Assembly: GCA_963680875.1 (NCBI GenBank)
Contig: OY804590.1
Coordinates: 24,676,640 to 24,740,639 of the forward strand
Direction of reading: 5' to 3'
DNA length: 64,000 nt
From: Bathymodiolus brooksi
Lineage: Eukaryota > Mollusca > Bivalvia > Mytilida > Modiolidae
Below, piece after piece: positions 35,161 to 45,930 of this stretch. The position numbers and the translations under genes were made by a program. The notes below the pieces were generated by a model. That model was not told the DNA's origin and searched no databases. It saw nothing but the letters and a program-made list of their open reading frames with translations. Each line of letters begins with the position of its first letter. The stretch's first letter is position 1.

Positions 35161-35291
35161 AGATATAATACAAGAACAACAACTAAGAATATCATATTGA
35201 CATACTATTAGGCAAGGAAGCCTTGCTGGGTTTGAACTAAGGCATTAGATTTCAAATTGTGCAATAGGGAAGCCCTATTGGAATTTGAACC

Positions 35292-36223
35292 ATGTCACGT
35301 ACGAATTCAGTAACCTCAACCAAGGGGAATGCATCAATCACAGAGGGGCGAACATGTAAGGTTTGTTCGGTCAAATTCACAGAGGATAAAGCAGAGGTGC
35401 TAGAGTGTGAATATTGTGAAAAACATGTTTGCCGTTCCTGTGTCAAATTAAGCAGCACAGAGGATAAACTACTAAATAAGCGCTGTGACCTACATTGGTA
35501 TTTCCCCCTTGTGAGGAAAAAGCAATGAAAAATCTCAAAATTGAGAAGGAAGTAGAGGAGAGATGCAACAAATACTTCAGTAAGTACGAAAAACGGCTAG
35601 ATGAGATGGAGAGTAAACTAGACAAAAAGGCTGACCCAGATGAAGTTAAAGCCTTGATCGAGGAAAACAAAGAGAGTGCCGCCACAGGTGTAAACGACCA
35701 GGACGGGACACTGACAAGCCAGTTGGAAGAATTCAAAGAAAGTATGGCTCGAAAAAGTAATATTATAATATTTAGAGCGGAAGAGTCGAAGAAAACTGAA
35801 CCAAAAGAGAGAAAAGTAGAAGATATAGCAATAGTAAATGAATTATGTAAAATAACTGGTACAAATAAACAGACGATAAAGAATGTAACCAGACTTGGCA
35901 AAAAGAATGTAGATTCCGAAATTACAAGACCAATGAGGGTCATTTTTGTGGATGAAAAGGCAAATGGGTCACTAATGACTAATATGAAGAATTTAGCAAC
36001 CGCAGAAGATAAGTTTAAGCAGCTAAGTATAACTCATGACATGACAAAGAAGGAAAGGTTACAAAATAGAGAAAAACTTGCAGAAGCTAAGAATAACATT
36101 GATGTATTGGAGGAAAATAACCAGTCGGTAAAATACAAATACCTAGTAAAAGGACCCCCGGAGACAGGAGGGTGGGAAAGGTCAAGAAGAAGGAGTAAGA
36201 CGCTCCAAAAACACTGTAAATAG
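35292..36223 (+). pseudogene. CR1-like LINE ORF1 (PHD finger, coiled coil)
   Basis: ATG 35292 opens a Cys-rich N-terminus: C-x2-C (CKVC), C-x2-C (CEYC), EKHVC-RSC, then HWY. This is a PHD-type C4HC3 pattern. A frameshift in the C-run near 35508 moves the last zinc ligand (PPCEEKAM) into another frame, and one expected Cys before it is altered. The second frame (35495-36223) has a heptad-rich coiled coil (EVEERCNKYFSKYEKRLDEM to about residue 55), then SNIIIFRAEESK and NVTRLGKK, which resemble the RNA-binding fold of LINE ORF1 proteins. A basic C-terminus (GGWERSRRRSKTLQK) follows. The role would be RNA binding and chaperone in the retrotransposition particle. Stop at 36221-36223; ORF2 begins 31 bases later. 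Confidence 0.75.
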
Positions 36224-36254
36224 TCAAGTTTTAACAGAAACCAATGTAAATAAG

Positions 36255-38845
36255 GTGATGGATTTTAATGGCATAGAGTGTTTTTATACAAATGCAGACA
36301 GTTTGCCAAACAATCTGGGTGAATTGATGACAAGAATACAGGATGGAAAAAATAGTTATGAAGTGATTGGGATAACAGAAATTTATCCCACAAATTGCAG
36401 ATATTTGCCTGGGAAAGCAGAACTACAAATGGAAGGTTATGGACTATTCCTAAGTGAATCAACAAGCATTAGCAAACGAGGTGCAGCATTTTATATTAAT
36501 AAGAAGCTGAAATCAGAAGAAATACAATTCAATGTGAAATTTGAAAGAAAGTGTATGGGCACAAATTAGGCTAAACAACAATGATATGTTGTTACTGGGT
36601 TGCATATATAAAAGTCCAAGTAGTAGTCCAGAAAACCTAGATGAACATAACAAGCTATTAACTACGGTATCAAAGGAAAAGAAGTTCTCACATATCACGA
36701 TAATGGGGGATTTTAACTTCCCTAAAATTGATTGGAAAAACTGGTCAACCAAGGGTGACAAAAATAGTTAAAACTTCGTAGAAAGTATCAGAGATAGCTA
36801 TTTGTTCCAACATGTCATGGAAAACACTAGAATGAGAGAAAATTGTGAACCAATCACACTGGACCTAATACTGACAAATGATGAGAATATGAAAGAAGAG
36901 CTAAATTACACTAGCCCACATGGAAACAGCGATCATTGTAGCCTTGAATTTATACTCAAATGCTATTGTGAGGAAAAATCATGTAAAACGGAGAGATGGA
37001 ATTACTTCAAAGGGGATTATACTAATATGAATACCTTTCTTCAGTGTGACTGGAATGATATATTAAAAGTAAAAAATGCTGGGCAGCAGTTTGACATTTT
37101 TATGACCAAGTTCAATGAGGCAAAAACAAATATATACCACATATGAATACAAAAGCGAACAACAAAGCTAAGAAACACAACTATATTCCTCTGGATGCTA
37201 AAACCATACAGAAGATTCAAAAGAATCATAGATATTGGACTAGATACAGAGAAACTGGGGACAAAAAGTATCATGGAGCTTAGTGCAACAATATCAAAGC
37301 CTATAACAATTATATTTAATTCGTCTATGTGCCAAGGTTTGGTTCCTCAACTGTGGAAAGAAGGGAACGTCACTGCACTATTCAAAAAAGGAGACAAGGC
37401 AGAACCAGGAAATTATAGACCAGTCAATCTGACCAGTGCAATCTGCAAAACCATGGAAAAACTAGTAAGGGAAATTATAGTAAAGCACATGTCAGCTAAT
37501 AAGCTCTTTAGCAATAAGCAGTTTGGCTTCATCTCTGGGAGATCAACAACCCTACAACTCCTAAAAGTTATGGATGAGTGGACCAAAATTCTTGACAAGG
37601 GTGGGAAAATTGACTCAGTATATATGGATTTTATGAAAGCTTTTGACAAAGTACCACATAGAAGACTTCTGCATTAGATGCATAGGTATAAAATAAGTGA
37701 GAAGGTAATAAAGTGGGTCGAAAGTTTTCTTAGCAACAAAATACTAAAAGGTAATTGTAAATGACACTGAGTCCAAATGCCATCATGTCACAAGCGGGAT
37801 ACCAAAAGGTAGTGTTCTGGGCCCTATGCTCTTCGTTATCTACATTAACGACATGCCAGAGATGGTAGAGTCATCTACCTACATGTTAGCTGATGATGCG
37901 AACATTTTCAAATATATCCGAGAGGAAAATGATGAGAAAATGCTTCAAGCAGATTTAGATAGTTTACAAAGTTGGTCAGATACATGGCTATTAAAATTCC
38001 ATCGTAACAAATGCAAAGTGATGTCAGTTGCCAATAAATGCGTGGACAAAGGAACAAAACACTATTATCTACATTGTATATCACAACGATGGCAACATAA
38101 TTGAGTTAGAGCAATCTGACGGAGAAAAAGACATAGGAGTACACGTAGATGAAAATTTGTCCTTTAACAAACATATGCAATATCAGGTGAACAAAGCAAA
38201 CAGCATCATGGGACTAATCAGACGAATTTATGCACATTTAGATGAACAAAGCTTCAAATATTTATTCCAAGCTTTGGTTAGACCTCATATTGAATACGCG
38301 GAAGCAGTCTGGACTCCATTTAAAGTGGGGGGTATTGAAAAAAATAGAAAATGTACAAAGAAGAGCCACCAAACAAGTACCTACTTTAAAAAACATAGAG
38401 TATAACGAAAGACTGAAGAAACTCAAGATGCCCACTCTGAAGTATAAAAGAATGCGAGCACATATGATTGAAGTATTTAAAATAATAAATGGTATTTATG
38501 ATCCTCTAACAACAGTGGATATGTTTGAGCTAAACACAACTTCAAATACAAGGGGACATAGCAAGAAGATGAAGATAAAAACAAGTAGACTGAATGTGAG
38601 AATATATACCTTCGTCGTTAGAATTGTTGAAATATGGAATAGCCTCCCAGAATCAGTTATCCAGGCAAAAAACAGTTAAACAGTTTTAAATCGGCCTAGA
38701 TGAGCACTGGGAGCACCAAGAGTGCAAATATGACTTTACGGGAAACATAAACATAAGCTCTAATTCAGGAAGTGACGTAAAGTCGCGCATCAATGATGTG
38801 GATTTAGAGGCGGACATAGTGGCAACAAGCCAGCGTCCACTGTAG
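36255..38845 (+). pseudogene. CR1-like LINE ORF2 (APE endonuclease, reverse transcriptase)
   Basis: Endonuclease motifs in order: FYTNADSLPNNL, IGITEIY (Glu), VWAQIRL, IMGDFNFPKIDW, then NSDHCSLEF (SDH). RT motifs follow: GNYRPVNLTSAICKTMEKLV, QFGFISGRST, YMDFMKAFDKVPHRRLL, SGIPKGSVLGPMLF and LADDANIF. The C-terminal LINE region continues (DIGVHVDENLSFNKHM, IEYAEAVWTPF, LPESVIQAKNS) to TAG at 38843-38845. Breaks: frameshift near 36545, TAA at 36768-36770, a deletion near 37200 that joins the linker to the RT core and removes its N-terminal part, TAG at 37675-37677, and frameshifts near 37760, 38080, 38330 and 38680. The nuclease would nick the target and the RT would prime from it; this copy cannot. 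Clade assignment within CR1/L2/Rex1-like elements is by eye. Confidence 0.85.
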
Positions 38846-38869
38846 TTCCTATGGTACCCTATGGTAGAT

Positions 38870-38972
38870 CGATTGTTTTTTCCGGGTCCTCCGGTTTCCT
38901 CCACCAATAGAACTGACCAACACGATATGACTGAAATATTATTGAAAGTGGCGTTAAGCACAATAAACGAAA
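38870..38972 (+). mobile_element. SINE A tail
   Basis: TTTCCGGGTCCTCCGG, TTTCCTCCACCAATAG, ACGATATGACTGAAATATT, GGCGTTAAGCAC. It lies just after the LINE ORF2 and may share its 3' end machinery. Confidence 0.7.
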
Positions 38973-39286
38973 CCTAACCCGAAGTAATTTGATATATTAA
39001 TACAGGATCGTTATCACTGTCGTCAAAGAGTTCCGGTCGAAAATGTTCCGTCAGCTTCCGGTACAAGTCACTTAGGCATGATTGACATACAGGCGACGAC
39101 AAAAAGTAAGTATTATGATCATATAGTATCATCATATCTTGAATCTAGAAGATGTCGTTATCGGTCGATTTATTTATGTCTGTTTTTACCTATATGTTTC
39201 TGTGGTTTACTTCATCGATTACTCAGATATGGATAAAATGATGGACATAAACAATGACAAATGCTAATAATGAGATTGAAATCATC

Positions 39287-39924
39287 CAGGGGCGGATCCA
39301 GAGACTCTGTTAACGGGGGGGGGGGGGGGCTCAGTTATGCAGCAATATTTTCAATAATTGATGGAACCAACTGTAATCCCAAAGCGGTTCTGGCGTGTAG
39401 GTGGGTTAACCTTGTTTTCATTTCATTTAGCGTACAGTAGAGAAAAGGTACACTTATTGACTTCCTAAAGTAGTCTTCCGGACTCTCTGCTTCAACATTA
39501 TCTCTCATTATTTGTCTCCCGCTTATTCTAGATTTATTAACCTCTATGTCTAGCGGTTCACATATTTTAGCACTCCTCTCAAAACACTGGTGGTTGAATT
39601 GTTCAACATTTGCTCTGCAGTCTAGTGAACTCTGAATTAAATTTACGCTTTCTAAGGCTCTGCATATGTCAAGTGATCTCTCTTGTAGTGATCTTGTAGA
39701 GGATCTTTGTAAGTTGGAATAACTTGTGTCCGATCCAAATGTTATATAGTTAACAATAAAATAAGTTTAATCTAAATCTAGTGATCTGCTGGGGCCTTTC
39801 TTAAAAGCCAGGCACATTTGAACAATAACAATGGTTACGACAAAATCAAAGTTGCAAATGGAATTTAACAAAGATGTTACATCAGCTTCTTCTTCCCCAC
39901 AGCCCCCCCTTGAATCCGCCACTG
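39287..39924. mobile_element. 638-bp hAT-like nonautonomous element
   Basis: The left end CAGGGGCGGATCCAGAG and right end TTGAATCCGCCACTG are inverted repeats of the CAGnGGCGGATyCA type common at hAT ends. Identical TCATC flanks (39282-39286 and 39925-39929) look like a 5-bp target duplication. G-rich and C-rich tracts adjoin the two ends inside. The interior has no intact transposase. Confidence 0.7.
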
Positions 39925-40324
39925 TCATCAAATAAAGCTTTAAAAAGTAGTCTATATGTGTAATTTTATTTCGACATGCTCACTTCCGGTATAAAATGAG
40001 ATAGTGCTGCGCAGCTGCGACCTTCAGTGTGCTTGCGTCGCTTGTACAGTTTGGACGTTGTTCACGAGGAGCGACCTGTCACTATAAATCAATAAATTGA
40101 TAAGTCAACGATGTTGGCTTTTTATTGTTAATAAAATTAATAACTATTAATCATTATAGTTAAAAGACGATAATAATCGTTTATATATTATTCTTACGCT
40201 GTAAAAATAAATGATTCGAAAATATTTTCTAAATACGAAATCATTCGTCTAGCTTTGCCTCACTGGGTTTGGTACTGCTTTGACAACTATTTTACTTATT
40301 TTGTTCCAGTATTGTTATCAATAC

Positions 40325-41756
40325 TTTCTTCTTCTTTACATTTCTAGCCGTCCTTCACTACTGAAGATTATTGGCCGAGCGCCGTATTAAATTTAGTTAA
40401 TACATAAGTTAACATATATACAATAAACAATGAATCAAAGGTTAAAACTATACATTTGATAACTACTATGAGTGATTATGGTGTGAAAATTGGAATCAAG
40501 GCAGATACTGGGATCATGCTCTTGTAACCGTCAACTGTGTCTGCAGTGGTAAATGTTGTTGGCAGTTGATCCCAAAGTGTGATAGACCTGGGGAAGTATG
40601 AGAATTTGTAGCAGTCTTTTGATGTCTGTATGTGCTTGAATGCACTTGGATTTGTGTCTGGTTCTGGTGTCGACTGGAATTAATAGGCTTGAATATGGTA
40701 TGGCAACTAAGTGGTGTATGACTTTGTAAAAGAAAATGAGTCTGTACCATATGCGGCGCACCTCAAGTGAGGCCCAATTCAAGTCAGACATCATATCAGT
40801 TACAGAGTCTGTATGGTGGTACCTGTTACTGAAATAGCCGGCTGCTCTCCGTTGAATTTTTTCAATTTGAAGTTTTTGCTGTTGTGTGTGTGGGTCCGAA
40901 ATGGTGTTACAATATTCCAATTTCGGTCGGACTAAAGCTTTGAATGCATCCTAGTGACTGATTAGCTTTAGCTGTTATGGTGTTGATATGTTTGTCCCAC
41001 TTTAAGGTATTCTGAATGGTAATGCCTAAATATTTTGCAGAGTCAGCTTTATCTATTGTGCGCCCATGCAATTGATATGTATGCAAGATTGTTTTCCACT
41101 TTGTGTTACACTTACTACTGTGCATGTCTGGGTGGAAGTGCATGAGCCAATCTTGTTCCTATTTACCTGCAGCATCGAGGTCTTGTTGGAGTTTTATTGC
41201 ATCTTCTTTGTTTTTTATTTGTTTGTATATGATGCTGTCGTCTGCAAATAAACGGAATATGCTGTGTTGGATGTATTCAGCTAGACCGTTTATGAATATG
41301 AGAAATAATATAGGGCCAAGTACTGTTCCTTGATGTTACAGGTATTTTGTTATATGTTTCTCCCTCAAGGATAACCGTTTGTGTTCTGTCTGTAAGAAAG
41401 TCTTTTATCCAGTGTAAAGCGTTGCAGTTTATACCATAGTAGCTGATTTTGTACATGAGATGTTTATGTGACACTTTGTCGAAAGCCTTAGCGAAGTCCA
41501 TTATTATGAGGTCAGTTTGGATGTTTTTATCTGATGATTTGGCCAGGTCTTGAATGAATGATACTAGTTGTGTTTCACAAGAACGGGATGATCTGAACCC
41601 GTGCTGAAGATCGTATAATATATTATTGTATTCTAGATGTTTTATGATACTGTTTGTTACAACATATTCTAAAAGTTTGCAGATGATACATGTAAGTGAG
41701 ATCGGTCTATTATTTATAGGGTTGTTTTTATCACCTTTTTTAGTTGTTTTTTTCAC
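40325..41756 (-). pseudogene. 5'-truncated non-LTR RT fragment inside the DIRS element
   Basis: The minus strand carries RT motifs RPISLTCIICKLLEYVV, DLQHGFRSSRSCETQ, LIIMDFAKAFDKVSHKHL and GINCNALHWIKDFLTDRTQ (41756-41277). A frameshift near the missing YADD region follows, then KYLGITIQNTLKWDKHI (41143-40907) and EKIQRRAAGYFSNRY (40920-40531), and about 200 bases of 3' UTR. It splits a copy of the 362-bp repeat (40205-40325 and 41754-41990), since other copies run straight through at that point. It belongs to the Jockey/CR1/L2-like group, distinct from the 36-39 kb LINE. Confidence 0.8.
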
Positions 41757-41990
41757 TGTTATAGTGGCAGCAGGAACCTTTGAGCCGTAATGAAAGAGGG
41801 AGGGAGGTTTGGCTCTTTAAAATCTGATTCAACTCACCATTTCTTTAGAAATGCCTGTACCAAGTCAGGGTCATTACGGTTTTCACAGTTTTCCGGTTGT
41901 TGACTGATTTTGTATGTTTATATACTTATGAGTTTTGACTTTCCCTTTGTAAGATTGTTCGGAGTGCGGTAATTTTGTTATTACCCTTAT
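41754..41990 (+). mobile_element. 362-bp repeat, 3' part, in DIRS leader
   Basis: AGGAACCTTTGAGCCGTAAT, AAATGCCTGTACCAAGTCAG and GTTATTACCCTTAT match 17448-17809 in the same orientation. The 5' part is at about 40205-40325, split off by the LINE fragment, and its first 50 bases are diverged: there the stem is AATGATTCG / CGAAATCATT. Confidence 0.7.
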
Positions 41991-42020
41991 TTGCTTGATG
42001 CAGAGAAATAGTAAAAAAAA

Positions 42021-42947
42021 ATGGCAGAACAAATGATCCGAGATGATAACATTTCTGATAGAAATGGTCATAAATTTATTGTCGCTGACAAGTTAGACAA
42101 AGAGGTAGTCTCAGAAAAAGGTTAAAAGACCGATAAGGGCAAAGGAAAAGCTTCAGTTGCGAAGCGTAGTCAGACAAAAGGGACTGAGTCTCCTTTACAA
42201 CCACTTACTGACAAACAGAATTCGTAGGAACATAAAATAGATTCTGATCCTAGCTAGAGTAATTCTGACAATGCTCAAAGTTTAGCGTTGCTTAAGAGCA
42301 TCTAAGAAAATCAGAACGTTCAGGCCACAGAATTAAAAGGTCTGTCTTCTAGAATGACAGATTATGAGAATGATTTTAATGATGGGGAGTATGACGACAC
42401 TCATGAACAAGATGTTGATAATGATGATTATCAAATGTATGATAAACATGAAGGTCAGGATCAAGGAGAAGCCCCGTCTAACAAGCGTAAGGCTGATGAG
42501 AATAACACTAGTAAATTTGGCTCTATGTCAAAGAGAATTAAGACACGTGAAACACTAGGTGATAAAATTGACGAAACCCTTGCTGAAAATGTCACGGATT
42601 TATTCCGTAATGGAATGAATGAAGACCAGTTCGGTGAACTGACAAAAGATGAAAGTAACCCACGCCCTGAAAACTGTGAAGGGTTAGCCACAGTGAAAAC
42701 AAACCAACTAATATGGGATATAATATCACCACAAGATCAATCTGTAGAAAGAAAAATGAAGATTATACAAAGGGCGATAGTCAAAGCTTCTACAGTACTA
42801 GTGAATACTCTCAATACAATGGCTGCTACAGATGAAAATAATAATGCTATTGGTAGGTGCAATGATGCTTTAGCCATACTTGGTCATACAAACAGAAAAG
42901 TTAATATCACAAGACGTGAACTCATGAAACCAGAAATGTGCTCTTAA
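42021..42947 (+). pseudogene. DIRS Gag-like ORF
   Basis: Starts at ATG 42021 (MAEQMIRDDNISDRNGHKF), 30 bases after the 362-bp repeat. Four in-frame stops interrupt the first 110 codons (near 42124, 42226, 42255 and 42303); from 42354 the frame is open for 197 codons. The N-terminal half is acidic and low complexity (YENDFNDGEYDDTHEQDVDN). The C-terminal half is better conserved in character (CEGLATVKTNQLIWDIISPQ, GRCNDALAILGHTNRKVNIT). The role is presumed to be nucleoprotein packaging, inferred from its position before the RT. An adjacent frame 42949-43206 continues it after a shift as an RGG-rich tail (GYGGYGHSSYYSHRGG, GRGRGGRRSRGGRGGRG), typical of RNA binding. Confidence 0.7.
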
Positions 42948-43299
42948 TATGTACATTTATGTGCCCAATCAGTTGAATACACCTCATTTCTCTTTGGCGA
43001 TGATGTCCAAAAGAGGGCCAAGGAAATTGAAGACTAGCAAAATCAGTCATAAGATTCAGTCTGGCTATGGTGGTTATGGACATAGCAGTTATTATTCCCA
43101 TAGAGGTGGTTCTCGCTCATATGGTAGAGGGCGGGGAGGCCGAAGGTCACGTGGAGGCAGAGGAGGCCGTGGTTTTTTTTACAGGTGGTGGCTACCGTTC
43201 TATTGATAACCATCCCACTGTTGAAAATCCAAAAAAAAAACTGCCAAGGAGGGGAGGTTTTCAGAATAAAGACAGAACCTAGAAGATAATGAGGTTAGC

Positions 43300-45319
43300 T
43301 TGCAATTTGAGGCAGGTAGATTGAAATATTATTCTCATGAATGGGAAAAAATAACAGCAGATTCAAATTTACTTGATATTGTAAAACACTGTCATATTGA
43401 ATTCATAGACAACATAAAACCATGTCAAACTAAAGCACCTTTTCAGAATATATTCAATGAAAAGGAAAATGAAATAATTGATAAAGAAATTCAAAATTTG
43501 CTAGAAATAGGTGATATTAAAAAGGCACAGAATAAAAAAACGCATATTTTGTCTACAATATTTGTTAGACCTAAGAAAAATGGTGAATTTAGAGTAATTC
43601 TTAATTTGAAAAAATTGAACAAGTTTATTCCATATCAACATTTTAAAATGGACACATTTGAATCTGCAGTTTACTTAGTTTCTAAAGATTCTTTTTTTGT
43701 GGGTCAATTGACTTAAGACACGCTTATTTAAGTGTGCCAATTGCAGAAGATGACCAAAAATATTTAGGTTTTAATTGGAAAGGAATAACATATCAATATA
43801 CCTGCATACCAGTCGGTATTGCTTTTGCACCACGTTTATTTACAAAACTTCTTAAACCAGTTTATGCTTCTTTGAGAAACCTAGGACACAAAAGTGTTGG
43901 TTACATCGAAGATAGCTTACTTTGTGGAGAAAGTGTTAATGAATGTACAGAAAATATAAATGCAACTTTGTCTCAATTTACAACACTTGGTTTTGTAGTA
44001 CACAAAAATAAATCAATTTTGGTTCCAACAAAATAAGGGTAATAACAAAATTACCAAACTCCGAACAATCTTACAAAGGGAAAGTCAAAACTCATAAGTA
44101 TATAAACAGACAAAATCAGTTAACAACCGGAAAACTGTGAAAACCGTAATGACCCTGACTTGGTACATGCATTTCTAAAGAAATGGTGGGTTGAATCAGA
44201 TATTAAAGCGCCAAACCCCCTGCTTTCATTACGGCTCAAAGTTTCCGGCTGTCACTATAACAGTATGTATAACAATACTTGTACAAAACAGGTAAAACAG
44301 TTGTCAAAGCAGCACCAAGCTCAGTGAAGTAAATGTCAAAGACACTTTTACGTCACACATTGATAAACAAATATCTTTGACATTTTTGTTGACACCTTAT
44401 CAGAAGAAATTGTTTTTCTTGGGAACATAATCAATTCTGAGACAATGACGTTTCACTACCACAAGAGAAAAAAGAAATCATAGCAAATGAATGGGAAAGA
44501 TTACTAAGCAAGCAAACAGCAAATATTAGAGAGGTTGCTAGGGTATTAGGGTTGATTGTTTCAATTTTTTCAGCTGTCGACCATGCTAGATTGTACTATC
44601 GTGAAATTGAGAAAGCGAAAATTATTGCTCTTATAAAATCATGTGGTAATTTTGATGCACCTATGAAAATCACATCTAACATGAGAGAAGGGCTAAATTG
44701 GTGGTTCATCAATGTTTATAAACAAAAAAATAGTTATAAGGCACGAATTACCAAAAATCACGATAGCAACAGATGCTTTCATCAGAGGATGGGGCGCTGT
44801 TCTTGGAGCCATTAGTATAGGTGGCAGGTGGTCAGCAGAAGAACAAAACAATCACATAAATACTCTAGAAATGATGGCTATATTCTTAGCACTCAAATCT
44901 TTCACTGCCGAGATCAGTAATAACCATATCATGATTCTTTGTGACAACACCACTGCAGTAAGCTACATTACCAAAATGGTTAGTATTAAATCAACTTCAT
45001 GTAATAAGGTCAGCAAGCAAATTTTGTTATTTTGCATCAAGAACAAAATATGGCTATCATGCTCCCATATAGCTGGGAAAAAAATATGTTAGCAGATTTT
45101 AAATCGAGGAAGCTTAATGACCAATTAGAGTGGAAATTGAATCAAATTTTTAATAAACTGTGTGCAATCTGGCAATTACCAGGTATTGACCTATTTGCCT
45201 CAAGGTTGAATTTTCAGGTTGAAAAATTTTGTTCATGGAAACCTGACCCTCAGTCAGAGTTCATATATTCTTTTACTGTAGATTGGGAAACATTTTATTT
45301 TATATATTTATTTCCTCCT
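43300..45319 (+). pseudogene. DIRS reverse transcriptase-RNase H, interrupted
   Basis: The RT fingers read FVRPKKNGEFRVILNLKKLN; a frameshift near 43716 follows. The palm continues as HAYLSVPIAEDDQKYLGF, GIAFAPRLFTKLLKPV, and the catalytic site reads GYIEDSLL: the codon at 43908-43910 is GAA, so the usual first Asp of YIDD is Glu. The frame is then cut at 44033 by an inverted 368-bp repeat and resumes at 44401 (EIVFLGNIINSETMT, VARVLGLIVSIFSAVDHARL). RNase H follows: ITIATDAFIRGWGAVLGA, NTLEMMAIFLALKSF, MILCDNTTAVSYI, with the downstream DIRS signature LPGIDLFASRLNFQVEKF. Three or more frameshifts. The element copies RNA into DNA and integrates by recombinase rather than integrase; this copy is dead. 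Confidence 0.85.
44033..44400 (-). mobile_element. 368-bp repeat inserted in DIRS RT-RNase H
   Basis: Starts ATAAGGGTAATAAC and ends TTGACACCTTAT. The reverse complement matches 17448-17809 throughout (GCTGCTTTGACAACT, CCTGACTTGGTACATGC and others). It separates coding sequence that should be contiguous, so insertion is certain. The internal stem is AATGTCAAAGA / TCTTTGACATT. Confidence 0.8.
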
Positions 45320-45459
45320 TTCAGCTTACTGAATCTAATGCAGTCCCAATTGATGAAATCTTAAAGAAAGCAGGATGGTCTAATGTCAAGACATTCGTTA
45401 AATTCTATGATAAGAAGATTGTGAAAGATGGCTTTGCAGAAGGGGTACTGAATCAGTAA
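45320..45459 (+). pseudogene. C-terminus of DIRS tyrosine recombinase
   Basis: The frame reads ESNAVPIDEILKKAGWSNVK, TFVKFYDKKIVKDGF and ends at TAA 45457-45459. The KFYDKK tail carries the expected nucleophilic Tyr of the recombinase. It is fused directly to the end of RNase H at about 45320, so roughly the first 300 or more codons of the recombinase and the usual methyltransferase-like region are deleted. Confidence 0.7.
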
Positions 45460-45555
45460 TAATAGTAAGCTTAATTATTACTTGTCTCTTCTGGCTTAAG
45501 TGGATTTTTTGTAAAATTTTCTTTAAAGTCTCATTTTATACCGGAAGTGAGCATG

Positions 45556-45925
45556 ACGAAATAAAATTCCTAAAATTAAACGAGACTTACCTTGGTTAAA
45601 GTCCAAGTTTGAATGGAGTTTTATGAGTAACGAGACTCTCTGAGGTATAAAATGCCCACCATCCCTCCCATGAGAGGAGGAATATTTAATATTGTGTTTT
45701 ATTTCGTCTTGCAGTGATGGAATACTAATGTTAAACTGTATTTTTCATTATTATCACATGTAGGTTTTCATGCTTATATTTCAACAGAAAATCCTTAATT
45801 TGAAAACTGAAGATCACAGCTGCGCAACACTATCTTATTTTATACCTCAGTGAGTCTCATGACTCATAAAACTCCAATCAAACTTCGACTTTAACCAAGG
45901 TAAGTCTTGTTTAATTATAGGAATT
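45556..45925. repeat. Inverted repeats of DIRS right end
   Basis: 45556-45650 and 45835-45925 are reverse complements (GGTTAAAGTCCAAGTTTGAA against TTAACCAAGGTAAGTC and CATAAAACTCCAATCAAAC). The spacer holds GAGAGGAGGAATATTTAATA. They are taken as the terminal repeat and internal complementary region. Confidence 0.7.
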
Positions 45926-45930
45926 AAAGT

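Larger units (their letters stand above)
34262..35280 (+). repeat. Array of small hairpins with invariant AAG loop
   Basis: At least twelve copies of stem-AAG-stem: 34262-34274 (CAGGGAAGCCTTG), 34298-34312, 34345-34361 (7-bp stem GGCAAGG/CCTTGCC), 34578-34594 (GATAGGG/CCCTGTC), 34834-34846, 34888-34902, 34936-34952, 34991-35003, 35038-35054, 35093-35105 (loop AGG), 35140-35156, 35212-35226, and 35262-35280 (8-bp stem CAATAGGG/CCCTATTG). Stem bases differ between copies but pairing, including G-T wobbles, is kept. All lie between the esterase-like frame and the PHD ORF1. Confidence 0.8.
39960..45930 (+). mobile_element. DIRS-type tyrosine-recombinase retroelement, degraded
   Basis: Left terminal sequence TTTTATTTCGACATGCTCAC, TTCCGGTATAAAATGAG (39963-40003) and AGTGCTGCGCAGCTGCGACC recur reversed on the right: TTTTATACCGGAAGTGAGC at 45538 and CAGCTGCGCAACACTATC at 45790. 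A further inverted pair, 45556-45650 with 45835-45925 (TAACCAAGGTAAGTCT), lies at the right end. This matches the inverted terminal repeat plus internal complementary region of DIRS elements. Coding order is Gag-like, RT, RNase H, then only the C-terminus of the tyrosine recombinase. A LINE fragment and a 368-bp repeat interrupt it. Confidence 0.8.
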
